From positions 37,106 through 101,105 of the forward strand of contig CAWDYA010000003.1 of the NCBI GenBank assembly GCA_963806495.1: a stretch of 64,000 bases of DNA. Reading direction: 5' to 3'. A program made the position numbers and the translations under genes. Shown here piece by piece: positions 27,570-36,896 of the stretch (positions are counted from its first letter, which is position 1; every line of letters begins with the position of its first letter). The notes under the pieces are model-generated. The model saw nothing but the letters and a program-made list of their open reading frames with translations, was not told the DNA's origin and ran no database searches. This DNA comes from CAWDYA01 sp963806495 (GTDB taxonomy: Bacteria > Acidobacteriota > Polarisedimenticolia > JACPZX01 > DASXTC01).

Positions 27570-28690
27570 AGCTCCGATCGATCGGGTGCGGTCTCGCGCT
27601 GGCGGTCGCCGCCGGGGTCGCCGCCCTGCTGCTGGCCGAGGCGGGCGTGAGGCTCCTGGTTCCGCAGCCGCTCCTGCACGACCCCGACGCCTTCATGGCC
27701 GACCCGGTGCTCGGCGCTCGCCTGAAGCCGGGCTTTTCCGACCGGGTCACCACCACCGAGTTCAGCTCCACATGGACAATCAACGCCGACGGCTACCGCG
27801 GCCCGCTCGCGGGAGCGCGTGGGACGGCCGCCTTCCGCATCCTTGCGCTGGGCGACTCGTTCACGTTCGGCTACGGCGTGGAGGAGGAGCAGAGCTGGCC
27901 GCGGCTCCTGGAGGAGGATCTCGACGGCGGCGCGGGACCCGCGGGCCGTGTCGAGGTGGTGAACCTCGGCGTCGGCGGCTACGGCACGACCCAGGAGCGA
28001 CTCTATCTCGAGCGGATGGCCGGTCCTCTCGACCCCGATCTGGCCCTGGTGGCCTTCTATGTCGGTAACAATCCGGAGGACAACGTGCGCACGACGCCTT
28101 CGCCGGACACCGGGTCCGCGGACGCGACTCGCGCCGCGCCGTCGCCCTCGCGGGTCGAGAGGCTCAAGCGATGGATGGGCGGCCGGTCGCAGCTCTACAA
28201 CCTCGTGTCGGCGCGCGCCGACGAGCTGCTCGTGCGTCTGGGGCTGCGGCGTCTCGTCTACCCGTTCGAGATGGAGCTCCTCGTGACCGAACCGCCACTC
28301 GAGGTGACCAGGGCGTGGGACGCGACGGGGCGTGCGCTTGCCCGCCTGGGGGACCTCTCCCGCGAGCGCGGGCTGCCGGTCGTGGTGCTCGTGCTGCCGA
28401 TGAAGCACCAGGTGAGCGACGCGGTGTGGGAGCGCGTCCAGGACCACTATGCGCGTCTCGCCGGCGGAGGCGTCGTCTTCGAACGCGACCGGCCGCAGCG
28501 GATCATGCAAGGAGAGTGCGTGCGCGCCGGACTTCGATGCTTCGACCTGCTCGAGGGTCTGCGGGCGGCGCAGGCCACGGGAGGCGGTGATCTCTACTGG
28601 CCGCGCGACCAGCATTTCAACGCGCGCGGACACGAGGTCGCCGCGCGTCTCATCGCCGCCTGGCTCCGCCGCGAGCACCTCGTCCCCTGA
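27566..28690 (+). CDS. Membrane-anchored SGNH/AlgJ-like protein
   Basis: 374 residues from GTG 27566, which overlaps the preceding stop (GTGA). The N-terminal hydrophobic stretch (CGLALAVAAGVAALLLAEAG) is a signal anchor. The SGNH-type block I is FRILALGDSFTFGYGVEEE with the nucleophile Ser. Further along are VVNLGVGGYGTTQE (Gly block), FYVGNNPEDN (Asn block) and the C-terminal DQHFNARGHEVAA (Asp-His). All four blocks of the SGNH hydrolase fold are therefore present. Such proteins modify exported polysaccharides or peptidoglycan, for instance by acetyl transfer or removal; the substrate is unknown. Confidence 0.82.
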   Translation: MKLRSIGCGLALAVAAGVAALLLAEAGVRLLVPQPLLHDPDAFMADPVLGARLKPGFSDRVTTTEFSSTWTINADGYRGPLAGARGTAAFRILALGDSFTFGYGVEEEQSWPRLLEEDLDGGAGPAGRVEVVNLGVGGYGTTQERLYLERMAGPLDPDLALVAFYVGNNPEDNVRTTPSPDTGSADATRAAPSPSRVERLKRWMGGRSQLYNLVSARADELLVRLGLRRLVYPFEMELLVTEPPLEVTRAWDATGRALARLGDLSRERGLPVVVLVLPMKHQVSDAVWERVQDHYARLAGGGVVFERDRPQRIMQGECVRAGLRCFDLLEGLRAAQATGGGDLYWPRDQHFNARGHEVAARLIAAWLRREHLVP

Positions 28691-28822
28691 AGCCCCGCGT
28701 CTTGCCCGCCCCGGCGAGCCGGAGCTCTCTCCGTCGCCATCGCGGGTCGAACTCGAATCCCGGGACGATACGCCAGCCGCCGCTCCCGGCGAACACGACC
28801 CTCCCTCGGGTCCAATCCCCTC

Positions 28823-28964
28823 GCGCCCGCGGGATAACCCACGCCGGGACACGGCTCGCCGACCGCCCGGCGGTCGTCTCACCTCGATTCCGCTCGGCCA
28901 CCCGCGCCCGGCGCGGGAAACGGCCTCGCTCCAGACGGCCCCGGCGCAGGTTCCCCGCGGGCGC
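28823..28964 (+). repeat. Structured intergenic repeat, family A copy 2
   Basis: Arms 28823-28838 and 28950-28964 pair closely. Internal hairpins with loop CCG are GACCGC/GCGGTC (28861-28875) and CCCGCGC/GCGCGGG (28901-28917). The second stem differs from copy 1 at 9578-9596 by a compensated G:C to C:G change, while the loop is unchanged. Confidence 0.65.
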
Positions 28965-28988
28965 CTGAGGCAGGTGCGTTGACGACAC

Positions 28989-29125
28989 GGCGAACACGAC
29001 CCTCCCGAGGGCGTCGCGGACCGAGCCCGGTGTCGCCCCCGGGGGGCGACGGGCGAGGGAGCGCGAGGTGGGCGCGACGCCCGGGGCGGCACGCAACACC
29101 GACCCGAGGAAGGGTCGCGTTCGCC
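28989..29125 (+). repeat. Structured intergenic repeat, family B copy 2
   Basis: Arms from 28989 (GGCGAACACGACCCT) pair with the complement ending at 29125. The internal hairpin GTCGCCCC-CGG-GGGGCGAC (29032-29050) has the same CGG loop as copy 1, yet the stem differs at four compensated base pairs. A second hairpin GGGCG-CGA-CGCCC follows. The core GAGGGCGTCGCGGAC is shared with the copy at 20.3 kb. Confidence 0.7.
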
Positions 29126-29201
29126 GGGTCGGCCCCGGGGCCGGGTCGGTCGCGCGGTCCCGTTCGAACGGAGGTTGGTCGAGTGTGTCAGCGGAGCCGT
29201 G

Positions 29202-31905
29202 TTACGGGTATCGGATCGGCGTGACGGCGGCGGTGCGGCCGTCGAGACCCAGGTGCGGGTGCTCCTCGGCATCGAACGGCGGCAGATCGGCCGGCAGGAG
29301 CTGGATGAAGTGCAGGTCGTCCTCGGATGGCCCTGACGGCTCCGACGGACGGCGGAAGAAGCTCCAGGTGAGGTCGTCTCCTTCGGCGCGTGCCAGACGC
29401 ACCATCCTCACGCCCGAGTCGGTCAGCACGTTGAGGCTCGAGCGGCTCAGCAGCTCCAGATGGAAGGGGTTCTCCCTCAGCAGCCGCTCCACCTCATCGT
29501 CGGGGATGTCCGGTCGGTTTCCCGACAGGATCGGGAAGCGCTGCAGGAAGTAGGGAAGGCTCACGCGGAAGTGGGCGTTCTCGGTGCAGGGCCGCTCGAT
29601 CTCGGTCCCCTTGACGAACGTCTCCATGATGACCGTCCGGCACCCGAGCTCGGGCGCCACCCGCAGCCCGGTGTCGCAATCCACGGGCAGGGTGACCGTG
29701 TCCGGGCTGACCGGGAACTCCTCTCCCGGATGGGCCTCGAGGTAGTCGTGCATCACGCCCATCCAAATCGGCAGGGCGGCCCGCGCGCCGGTCTCGGACG
29801 GGCCGATCGACTTCTTGGTGTCGTGGCCGACCCAGACGCCGAGCACGATCGAGGGGCTGTATCCGATGAACCATGCGTCGGTGTAGTCGTCGGTGGTGCC
29901 GGTCTTGCCGGCAATCGCCGTCCCGAGACTCGCCGCCGAGGCCGCGGTGCCGTGCTGCACGACACCCTGCATCATGGCGACCATCACGGCCGCCACGTCG
30001 TCGCGCAGCACCTCGGAGTTCTGGGTCTTGACCTCCTCGAGCACCTGACCGGCCCGGTCCCGGATCTCGTAGTAGTACCGCGGCACCGAGAGGATGCCGC
30101 CCGTGGGGAACACCCCGTACGCGGCGGTCAGCTCCATCAGCGTCACCTCGGAGGCGCCCAGCGCCAGCGACGGGTAGGGGTAGAGGCGCGACGTGATGCC
30201 GAGCCGCCGCGCGAACTCCACCGTGTGCGCGTAGCCAATCTCGTTGAGCAGCGAAACCGTCGGAATGTTGATCGATTCCTCGAGCGCCCGTCTCAGCGTC
30301 ACCACCCCGTGGTACATCTTCTCGTAGTTCTCCGGCTGGTAGGCGGGGCCGCCCGCCGGGTCGAGGAACACCGTGGGCTCGTCGAACAGCAGATCGGATG
30401 GGGTGTGGCCCGCCTCGATGGCCGCCGCGTAGATGAACGGCTTGAACGCCGAGCCGCACTGGCGCAGCGCCTGCGTCGCCCGGTTGAACTGGCTGCGGCC
30501 GAAGTCGAATCCGCCGACCATCGCCTTGATGTCGCCCGTCTTCGGGTCCAGTGCCACCAGCGCGCCCTCCACTTCGGGCTCCTGGTCGAGGGTCAGCTCG
30601 AGCCTGTCGTCCTCCACCGCGCGCACCTCGAACAGGGTCAGGTCGCCGGGACGCAGCAGGTCGGTCAGGCTCTTTCGACCGGTCCAGGCCGCGTCCTCCG
30701 GGTGCAGTGTGGCGGTGTGATCGCCCACCCTGACAGTGGCCTCCTTGCTCGAGACGTCGGTGACCAGCCCCGTGACCAGCGAGCCGGGCAGCACCGGCCA
30801 ATCCCAGCCCGGGTGCCGGTATCCCTCGAATCCGCCCGTCTTCTCCGGGTCGACGTGACGGGTCGGAGGCCGGAAGCCGCGCCTCTTGTCGAGCGCGCGC
30901 AGTCCGTCCGACAGCGCCTTGGAGGCGGTGCGCTGGAGATCCGAGATCCAGACCGGTGCGGATCACCATACCGTCGCGCAGCAGCGCCTCGTCGCCGTAG
31001 CGCGGGGCGAGCTGCTTGCGGATCTCCTCGGAGAAATACGGGGCCACCGCCTCCTCGGAGGCCGTCTTGACCACGACGATCGGCGCGTCCTGAGCCTCCC
31101 TGGCCGTCTCGGCGTCGATGTAACCTTCCTCCAGCATCCGCTCGAGCACCTTGTTGCGCCGGCGCTTCGCCCGCTCGGGGCTCTTGATGGGGGAGTAGCT
31201 CTCGGGGCGCTGGATCAGGCCCGCGAGCAGGGCGGCCTGATCGAGGGTGACGTCGGAGGCGTGCACGCCGAAATAGAACTGTGCCGCGGACTCCATCCCG
31301 TAGCGTCCGTGCCCCATGTAGATCTGGTTCAGGTAGAACCCGAGGATCTCGTCCTTGGTGTAGGTCTTCTCGATCTGCACCGCCAGCAGCGCTTCCTGTA
31401 TCTTCCGTCGGAGCGTCTTCTGGGGATTCAGGAACAGGATCTTGGTGAGCTGCTGGGTGAGGGTGCTGCCACCTTCCTCCCAGCGCCCCGACCGGATGTC
31501 GCGCACGACGGCGCGGACGATCGCCAGCGGATCGACGCCGACGTGCTCGAGGAAGTTGGAGTCCTCCACCGCGATCACCGCCTTCTGCAGCGACTCGTTG
31601 ATCCGGCTGAGCGGCACGACGATGCGCTTCTGCTCGGCGAACTGGTGGACGACCCGGCCGTCGGAGGCCAGGATCTGGGTGATGCTGGGAGGCTGGTAAT
31701 CCTCCAGCGAGCGGACATCGGGCAGGTCGCGGTTGACCAGGTAGCCGCCGGCCACACCGAGAGCCAGCCCACCCACGACGCAGGCCGCGAAGGCGATGAG
31801 AACCCAGCGGGGAACGTCGGGCAGCCGGAGCGTTTCCTTCACTTTGTGCCACCACGCCAGGCGGGGGCGGCGCGGCTCGGGGGGCAGGTCCTGATTGATG
31901 GGCAT
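29202..31905 (-). CDS. Class A penicillin-binding protein 1A type (one frame break)
   Basis: A bifunctional peptidoglycan synthase, about 900 residues. The start is a short cytoplasmic segment and one membrane helix (WVLIAFAACVVGGLALGVAGG). The glycosyltransferase domain has the catalytic region AVIAVEDSNFLEHVGVD and GGSTLTQQLTKILFL. The transpeptidase has CGSAFKPF (SxxK), SIN (SxN) and AGKTGTTDDYTDAWF (KTG). The frame breaks near 30941, where one extra base sits in a repeated GATC-rich stretch; removing it reads GLDLDLQRTA, the expected linker. It is divergent from uvrB with its own good promoter. Confidence 0.93.
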
Positions 31906-31923
31906 CGATCCCCTGTATATAAT
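31895..31923 (+). promoter_or_regulatory. Sigma-70 promoter for uvrB
   Basis: TTGATG (31895-31900), a 17-base spacer, and a perfect TATAAT (31918-31923). It lies about 90 bases before the uvrB start and overlaps the first codons of the divergent PBP gene. I see no obvious LexA box. Confidence 0.7.
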
Positions 31924-31935
31924 CGAGGCTCGCGA

Positions 31936-31964
31936 AGTATAGATGGTTCAACATCTTCTGTAAA
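31936..31964 (-). promoter_or_regulatory. Sigma-70 promoter for the class A PBP gene
   Basis: On the minus strand, TTTACA (31959-31964), a 17-base spacer, and TATACT (31936-31941). It is about 30 bases before the start at 31905. The two divergent promoters are interleaved within 70 bases, so their polymerases would compete. Confidence 0.65.
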
Positions 31965-32011
31965 GGCGGGAGGCGCGTCAGACGCGACCCGCGGCCCGGG
32001 AGGCACCGAAG

Positions 32012-34126
32012 GTGGCACGAAAGCCGGACAGACGCAGGACCGCCGCGGGAAAGGGCGCACCGGGCGGCCAGGGGCGAGCGCTGAAGATGCCCAGCCGCGG
32101 CCCGATGGTGCCGGCGGGCGCGAAGCCGTTCACCCTGGTGAGCCCCTACCTGCCGACCGGCGACCAGCCCCAGGCGATCGAGGCGCTCGTCGAGGGGCTC
32201 AACAGTGGTGTGGATCATCAGGTGCTGCTCGGCGTGACCGGCTCGGGCAAGACCTTCACCGTCGCCAAGATCATCGAGGCGGTCAACCGGCCCACCCTCG
32301 TCATCGCGCACAACAAGACGCTCGCGGCGCAGCTCTACCAGGAGTTCAGGTCGTTCTTCCCGGAAGCGGCGGTGGAGTACTTCGTCTCGTACTACGACTA
32401 CTACCAGCCCGAGGCGTACGTGCCGACCACCGACACCTACATCGAGAAGGAAGCCACGATCAACGACGACATCGACCGGCTGCGCCATTCCGCCACCCGC
32501 TCCATGTTCGAGCGGCGCGACGTCATCGTGGTCGCCTCGGTGTCGTGCATCTTCGGTCTCGGATCCCCGGAGGCGTATCAGGGGATGCTGGTGATGGTCG
32601 AGCGGGGCGCGCGTCTCTCGCGTGAGACGCTCCTGCGCCGGCTCGTGGAGATCCAGTACACACGCAAGCCGCACGACCTGCAACGCGGATCGTTCCGCGT
32701 CCGCGGCGACGTGATCGAGATCTGGCCCGCGTACGACGAGCGGGCGGTGCGTCTCGAGCTGTTCGGCGACGAGGTGGAGGCGATCAGCGTCATCGACCCC
32801 CTGCGCGGCGTGACGCTCGACCGTCTCTCCCGGGTGCCGATCTATCCGTCGACCCACTACGTCACGCCGCTCGAGAAGCGCCGGCAGGCGATCGAGAGCA
32901 TCCGCGAAGAGCTGCGCGAGCGGCTCGGTCAGCTCGAGTCGGAGAACAAGCTGCTCGAGGCGCAGCGTCTCTCGCAGCGCACCCTGTTCGATCTCGAGAT
33001 GATGCAGGAGATCGGCTACTGCCAGGGGATCGAGAACTACTCACGTCACCTCACCGGACGCAAGGTGGGCGAGGCGCCGCCGACCCTGATGGACTACCTG
33101 CCCTCCGACGCCCTGATCGTGATCGATGAGAGCCACGTGACGATCCCGCAGCTTCGCGGGATGTACCGTGGTGACCGGGCACGCAAGCAGGTGCTGGTGG
33201 AGTACGGGTTCCGCCTGCCGTCCGCGCTTGACAACCGGCCGCTCACCTTCGAGGAGTCCGAGGCGCGCATGCGGCAGGTGATCTGCGTGTCGGCCACCCC
33301 GGGGCCGTACGAGCTGAAACGGGCCGGCGGCGTGGTGGTGGAGCAGGTGATCCGTCCCACCGGCCTGATGGATCCCGAGATCGTCGTCAAGCCGGTCGGC
33401 TCGCAGGTGGACGATCTGCTCGCGGAGATCCGCGAGCGGGTGGCGCTGGGCGACCGGGTGCTCGTGACCACCCTGACCAAGCGGATGGCCGAAGACCTCA
33501 CGGAGTACTACCGCGAGGTCGGGGTGCGCGTGGAGTACCTGCACTCCGACATCGACACGCTCGAGAGGGTGAGGCTCATCCGGGACCTGCGCAAGGGCGT
33601 GTTCGACGTGCTGGTGGGGGTCAACCTGCTGCGTGAGGGGCTGGACCTGCCCGAGGTGAGCCTCGTCGCGGTGCTCGACGCCGACAAGGAGGGGTTCCTG
33701 CGCTCGAGCGGCTCGCTCATCCAGACCATGGGAAGGGCGGCGCGCAACCTGAGGGGGCGGGCGATCCTGTATGGCGACCGGGTCACCGACTCGATGGCGA
33801 GGGCCATCGAGGAGACCAACAGGCGGCGCGGTCTGCAGGAGAGATACAACGAAGAGCACGGGATCACCCCCGAGACGATCCTCAAGCCGATCGACGACAG
33901 CCTGATCGGCATCTGCGAGGCCGACTATCTCGACGTGCTCGTCGACGAGGCCTCGGCGCCCGAGGGGATCGAGCCGGAGCAGTTCGACTCGCTCGAGGAG
34001 CTCGATCGTGAGATCGTCCGCCTGGAGAAGCGGATGAAGCGCGCGGCCGAGAAGCTGGACTTCGAGGAGGCGGCCTCCCTCAGGGACCGGATCACCTGGC
34101 TGCGGCGCCACGCGGTGTTCTCCTGA
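32012..34126 (+). CDS. uvrB: Excinuclease ABC subunit B
   Basis: The DNA-damage-verifying helicase of nucleotide excision repair, 704 residues. Walker A is LLGVTGSGKTFTVAK, the beta-hairpin region includes VSYYDYYQPEAYVP, and Walker B is ALIVIDESHVTIPQ. The C-terminal UVR motif (KLDFEEAASLRDRI) contacts UvrC. The N-terminus from GTG 32012 has a basic extension of about 35 residues before the core (TLVSPYLPTGDQPQAI), so a later start is possible. Its stop overlaps the ATG of uvrC. Confidence 0.97.
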   Translation: MARKPDRRRTAAGKGAPGGQGRALKMPSRGPMVPAGAKPFTLVSPYLPTGDQPQAIEALVEGLNSGVDHQVLLGVTGSGKTFTVAKIIEAVNRPTLVIAHNKTLAAQLYQEFRSFFPEAAVEYFVSYYDYYQPEAYVPTTDTYIEKEATINDDIDRLRHSATRSMFERRDVIVVASVSCIFGLGSPEAYQGMLVMVERGARLSRETLLRRLVEIQYTRKPHDLQRGSFRVRGDVIEIWPAYDERAVRLELFGDEVEAISVIDPLRGVTLDRLSRVPIYPSTHYVTPLEKRRQAIESIREELRERLGQLESENKLLEAQRLSQRTLFDLEMMQEIGYCQGIENYSRHLTGRKVGEAPPTLMDYLPSDALIVIDESHVTIPQLRGMYRGDRARKQVLVEYGFRLPSALDNRPLTFEESEARMRQVICVSATPGPYELKRAGGVVVEQVIRPTGLMDPEIVVKPVGSQVDDLLAEIRERVALGDRVLVTTLTKRMAEDLTEYYREVGVRVEYLHSDIDTLERVRLIRDLRKGVFDVLVGVNLLREGLDLPEVSLVAVLDADKEGFLRSSGSLIQTMGRAARNLRGRAILYGDRVTDSMARAIEETNRRRGLQERYNEEHGITPETILKPIDDSLIGICEADYLDVLVDEASAPEGIEPEQFDSLEELDREIVRLEKRMKRAAEKLDFEEAASLRDRITWLRRHAVFS

Positions 34127-35931
34127 TGAACGGCCCGCGCGACACCCTGGCCGCGATCGTCCGCGATCTGCCGGAGCAACCGGGCGTCTATCTCTTCAAG
34201 GACGTCGAAGGCTCCATCCTGTACATCGGCAAGGCCCGCAGCCTGCGGGATCGCACGCGCAGCTATCTGCAGGACCCGTCACACCTGTCTCCCAAGATCG
34301 CGCGCATGGTGGAGGAGGCGCGCGACCTGGAGGTGATCCTCACCGACTCGGAGGTCGAGGCGCTGATCCTGGAGAACAACCTCGTCAAGAAGGAGCAGCC
34401 GCGCTACAACACGATGCTGCGCGACGACAAGAACTTCCCGTACCTCAAGATGACGATCCAGGACCCGTTCCCGCGCGTCGTCCTCGTGCGCAAGGCCCAG
34501 CTCGACGGCAGCCTGTACTTCGGCCCCTATCTGCCCGCCTCGCACGCCCATCGCGCCCTCAAGATGGTGGCCCGCTTCTTCCAGGTAGCGATCTGCCACG
34601 AGCGGCTCGACGGCAGCCGGCCGCGCCCGTGCCTGTACTATCAGCTCGACCAGTGTCTCGGGCCGTGCGCCGGGCTGGCCGACCCCGAGGCGTACGCGCG
34701 CGCGGTGCAGGACGCACGGCTCTTCCTGGAGGGTCGCAGTCGCGACCTGCTCGACAGCCTGAAAGAGAAGATGCGCGACAGCGCCGGGCGTCAGGAGTAC
34801 GAGCAGGCGGCGCATTACCGGGACCTGATCGACATGGTCGAATCGTTCGCCGAGCGGCAGAACATCGCCAGCGTAGGTCTCGAGCAGCAGGACTACTTCC
34901 ATCTGCACCGGGAGGGGGAGAAGGCCCTGCTGCAGGTGTTCTGCATGAGACGCGGCCTCGTGCAGTCGCGTCGCGAGTTCAGCTTCGACTCGGCGCAGGA
35001 GCCGGACGATCAGCTTCTCGGCTCCGCGCTGCAGCGCTACTACGGCGCCGACGGCGCCGATGTGCCGGAGCGGATCTACGTGCCGTTCGAGCCGGCGGAG
35101 GCCGAGCTCATCGAACGGTGGCTCGCGCCCGCGCGTCTGAGGGTCCCGCAGCGCGGCGTCAAGGCCCGCTTCCTCGACCTGGTCCGCAGGAACGCCAGAC
35201 TGGCGTTCGAGAGCCGCTTCCGCTCGCCGCACTCGTTCGGCGTGGAGATCCTCGAGGCGCTGCAGGAGGCGCTCGGTCTTCCGGAGACCCCCTACCGGAT
35301 CGAGTGCTTCGACATCTCGCACATCCAGGGTGCGCAGACCGTGGCCTCGATGGTCGTCTGGGAGGGAGGGCGCGCGAAGCAATCCGACTACCGGCGGTTC
35401 AAGGTGCGCAGCGTGGAGGGGGTGGACGATTTCGCCTCGATGAAGGAGGTGGTGGGTCGCCGCTACGCGCGGGTGCTGAAGGAAGGGAAGAACCTGCCCG
35501 ATCTGATACTGATAGACGGCGGCAAGGGGCAGCTCACCTCCGCCGTGGAGGCTCTGGGCGCGCTGGAGATCACCTCGGTGCCGGTGGCGGCGCTCGCCAA
35601 GAAAGAGGAGCTGCTGTTCGTGCCGGGCCGCCCGGATCCGGTCGCGATCGACAAGCACTCGCCGATCCTCCACCTGGTGCAGCGCGTCCGCGACGAAGCG
35701 CACCGCTTCGCCATCGCCTACCACCGCGAGCTGCGGCGCAAGAGCGCGCTCACCTCCACGCTCACCGAGATCCCGGGCGTCGGCAAGGCCACCGCCCGCA
35801 AGCTGCTCAAGGCGTTCGGATCGGTGAAGGCGCTGGGGGAGGCCGGTCCGGAGGAAGTGGAGAGGGTGGCCGGGCGCAAGGTGGCCGAGGCGGTGGCACG
35901 GCACCTGGCCGGCCGCCCCGGCGGCGCCTGA
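34126..35931 (+). CDS. uvrC: Excinuclease ABC subunit C
   Basis: The dual-incision nuclease partner of UvrB, 601 residues. The N-terminal GIY-YIG nuclease is QPGVYLFKDVEGSILYIGKA, followed by the UVR motif (EYEQAAHYRDLI). The RNase-H-like endonuclease half has IECFDISHIQGAQTVASMVV and LILIDGGKGQL. The C-terminal tandem helix-hairpin-helix is IPGVGKATARKLLKAFG. The start overlaps uvrB (TGATG), so the two are made together; this direct uvrB-uvrC pairing is less common than separate loci. Confidence 0.97.
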   Translation: MNGPRDTLAAIVRDLPEQPGVYLFKDVEGSILYIGKARSLRDRTRSYLQDPSHLSPKIARMVEEARDLEVILTDSEVEALILENNLVKKEQPRYNTMLRDDKNFPYLKMTIQDPFPRVVLVRKAQLDGSLYFGPYLPASHAHRALKMVARFFQVAICHERLDGSRPRPCLYYQLDQCLGPCAGLADPEAYARAVQDARLFLEGRSRDLLDSLKEKMRDSAGRQEYEQAAHYRDLIDMVESFAERQNIASVGLEQQDYFHLHREGEKALLQVFCMRRGLVQSRREFSFDSAQEPDDQLLGSALQRYYGADGADVPERIYVPFEPAEAELIERWLAPARLRVPQRGVKARFLDLVRRNARLAFESRFRSPHSFGVEILEALQEALGLPETPYRIECFDISHIQGAQTVASMVVWEGGRAKQSDYRRFKVRSVEGVDDFASMKEVVGRRYARVLKEGKNLPDLILIDGGKGQLTSAVEALGALEITSVPVAALAKKEELLFVPGRPDPVAIDKHSPILHLVQRVRDEAHRFAIAYHRELRRKSALTSTLTEIPGVGKATARKLLKAFGSVKALGEAGPEEVERVAGRKVAEAVARHLAGRPGGA

Positions 35932-35965
35932 CATTTCCGCGGCGGTTGATATATTGAGTCTCGTC

Positions 35966-36896
35966 ATGCCTGCCATACGACGGACATCCGCGCCCCCGCT
36001 GGAAACCTGGCTCGCCTCGTGGCGCGAGCGGGTCGACACGGCGCTGCCCGACCTGCTGCCCCCGCGTCACGAGACCGCCGGCCCGGTGCACGATGCGATG
36101 GCGTACGCCCTGTTGTCGCCCGGCAAGCGGGTCCGACCCACCCTCACCCTGGCCGTGGGGGAGATGTACCGGGTCGACCCGAAGCGCCTCATGCCCGCCG
36201 CGTGCGCGATCGAGATGGTGCACGCCTCGTCGCTGATCCTCGACGACCTGCCGTGCATGGACGATGCGCCGCTGCGCCGCGGCCGTCCCGCCTGCCACAA
36301 GGCGTTCCCCGAGGCCACCGCGATCCTGGCCGCCATAGGGCTGCTCAACCACGCCTACGCCCTGCTCGCGGGAGAGGCGGGCGGCGACGGGACGCGCGAC
36401 CGCCTGCGGGCCATCGTGGCGCGCCGGCTTGCATGCGCCATCGGGCCCGACGGCGTCATCGGCGGGCAGGTGGCCGACCTGGAGGCGACGACATCGCGCG
36501 ACGGCGCGCCGCGCGCGGCCGACCTGCCGACACTCGAGTTCATTCACAGCCACAAGACCGGCAGCCTGTTCATCGCCTCGGCCGAGGTGGGCGGGCTGCT
36601 GTGCGGGGCGACCACCGCCGAGCTCGACGCGCTGTGCGCCTACGCGAAGAACCTCGGTCTGGCGTTTCAGAATCACCGACGATCTCATCGACGCGGTGGG
36701 TGAGGAGAACAAGGCCGGCAAGCCGGTGCGCGCCGACGTCGGCAAGGCGACCTTCGTCACGCTGTGCGGCGTGGAGGGAGCGCGTACGCTGGCAGCCGAG
36801 CTGATCGACACCGCCGTCGCCTCGCTCACCCCGTTCGGCCGCCGCGCACACAGGCTGCGCGAGCTGGCGGCGTTCATCGGGGCCCGGGACCGCTGA
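35966..36896 (+). CDS. ispA: Polyprenyl (farnesyl/geranylgeranyl) diphosphate synthase (one frame break)
   Basis: Condenses isopentenyl diphosphate with allylic diphosphates. The first Asp-rich motif ILDDLPCMDDAPLRRGRP and second motif ITDDLIDAVG are present, with GKRVRPTLTLAVGEMY and FIHSHKTGSLF between and around them. The frame breaks at 36671-36672, where an extra A in CAGAATCACC separates LGLAFQ from ITDDLID. Total length about 309 residues matches short-chain synthases; chain length (C15 or C20) is not decided by eye. It starts 34 bases after uvrC. Confidence 0.9.

Larger units (their letters stand above)
28786..29127 (+). repeat. Composite element with 27-base inverted ends
   Basis: A 342-base unit inside the 511-base gap (28691-29201) between two convergent genes. 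Its ends, 28786-28812 and 29101-29127, are inverted copies of one another with two mismatches. It contains one family A unit and one family B unit. No open reading frame in it looks real. The size and terminal inverted repeats recall MITE or REP-type elements, but I see no target-site duplication that I can trust. Confidence 0.65.

Noticed and set aside
28594..29272. Several overlapping open frames across the 28.7-29.2 kb gap
   Set aside because: They translate the hairpin repeats (Arg/Gly/Pro-rich) and have no ribosome-binding sites.
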